From contig CAKZNY010000117.1 in assembly GCA_937132145.1 (NCBI GenBank), positions 1-5,900 of the forward strand: 5,900 bases of DNA. The letters run 5' to 3'. Source of the stretch: an uncultured Paracoccaceae bacterium (GTDB lineage Bacteria; Pseudomonadota; Alphaproteobacteria; Rhodobacterales; Rhodobacteraceae). The notes under the pieces are model-generated. The model did no database searches, was not told where the DNA came from, and was given only the letters and a program-made list of their open reading frames with translations. Made by a program: the position numbers and the translations under genes. Positions 5,743 to 5,900 of this stretch are shown here, piece after piece (position 1 is the first letter of the stretch; each line of letters opens with the position of its first letter).

Positions 5743-5900
5743 GTTTTAACGGCCATTACGCCGCGTAATCCGAGCAGCTGGATATTTTCCTTCAACGGGT
5801 TGGTTCGGTCTGCGCGGGCGAGATGTTGGTGTTTGGGGGCGTATAGCGATGTCGCGACGGGTGCTGGTGCGTTGGCCATCATCGCGAATTATTACCTTCG
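5705..5900 (+). pseudogene. kpsC: kpsC-like capsule beta-Kdo transferase, N-terminal part, interrupted by an in-frame TAA; runs off the window
   Basis: The frame opens at ATG 5705, 4 nt after the OPX stop, and reads MRKRIAVFSAGLLF, then TAA (5747-5749). The same frame then continues as RPLRRVIRAAGYFPSTGW and, further on, VGVWGR. This order, a short beta-strand with a glycine (IAVFSAGLL), a basic helix (LRRVIRAAG) and a Val-Trp-Gly strand end, is what I expect at the N-terminus of KpsC, the enzyme that extends the poly-Kdo linker. Similarity on both sides of the TAA suggests one substitution, most simply CAA (Gln) to TAA. No ATG, GTG or TTG follows in frame before the conserved region, so a downstream restart looks unlikely. 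Near 5859-5861 the pattern fits better after a shift into the next frame. The upstream ribosome binding site is weak (GAG in TTTGAGTAG). Assignment rests on about 60 residues; it could be a sequencing error rather than a real lesion. Confidence 0.55.

Noticed and set aside
5719..5750. Intrinsic terminator after the OPX gene
   Set aside because: The GTTTT after the 5735-5742 arm is short, the stem has a 31-nt loop, and it lies inside apparent kpsC coding sequence; kept only as a possible attenuator-like structure.
5580..5882. 100-codon open frame on the minus strand overlapping the OPX 3' end
   Set aside because: About 40% of it is antisense to the conserved OPX C-terminus, and the rest is antisense to the KpsC-like frame. 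The peptide shows no family pattern.
5701..5900. Readthrough of the OPX TAG (its frame stays open to the window end)
   Set aside because: The OPX protein already ends at a normal length, and the peptide after the TAG shows no OPX similarity; the open stretch is better explained by the overlapping kpsC-like sequence.

Overview
The window looks like chromosomal DNA of an alphaproteobacterium, most likely Rhodobacterales or a close relative. This is inferred from the ribE-ribB-ribH-nusB gene order, the moderately GC-rich coding sequence, a RibB with a degenerate GTP cyclohydrolase II-like tail, and Kps-type capsule genes. No rRNA, tRNA, CRISPR array, insertion sequence or phage gene is visible.

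Layout. Positions 1-286 hold no convincing gene; a short open frame at 2-163 may be the end of a gene that starts outside. Positions 287-3040, all on the minus strand, form a compact riboflavin operon read right to left: ribE (riboflavin synthase), ribB (DHBP synthase plus GCHII-like tail), ribH (lumazine synthase) and nusB (antitermination factor). Gaps are 37 nt, 3 nt and a 1-nt overlap, so cotranscription and translational coupling are expected. Positions 3041-3156 are a divergent control region. Positions 3157-5900, all on the plus strand, carry capsule genes: kpsS (beta-Kdo transferase), an outer-membrane polysaccharide export (OPX) lipoprotein of the Wza/CtrA kind, and the first 196 bases of what reads as kpsC.

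How they work together. RibB makes 3,4-dihydroxy-2-butanone 4-phosphate, RibH condenses it with the pyrimidine to give lumazine, and RibE dismutates lumazine to riboflavin. The GTP cyclohydrolase II and RibD steps are not encoded here. KpsS and KpsC together build the poly-Kdo linker on lyso-phosphatidylglycerol that anchors ABC-transporter-dependent capsules. The OPX lipoprotein forms the outer-membrane exit channel.

Most notable points. (1) The kpsC-like frame opens 4 nt after the OPX stop but has an in-frame TAA at codon 15, with KpsC-like sequence continuing in the same frame. A second frame change may lie near 5859-5861, so kpsC may be broken in this strain, or the sequence may contain errors. 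(2) The same junction can fold into an 8-bp stem enclosing a GAAA-loop hairpin over the kpsC start codon. (3) The RibB C-terminal domain has lost all zinc cysteines of GTP cyclohydrolase II. I did not find a wholly new system; the window is mostly recognisable housekeeping and capsule genes.
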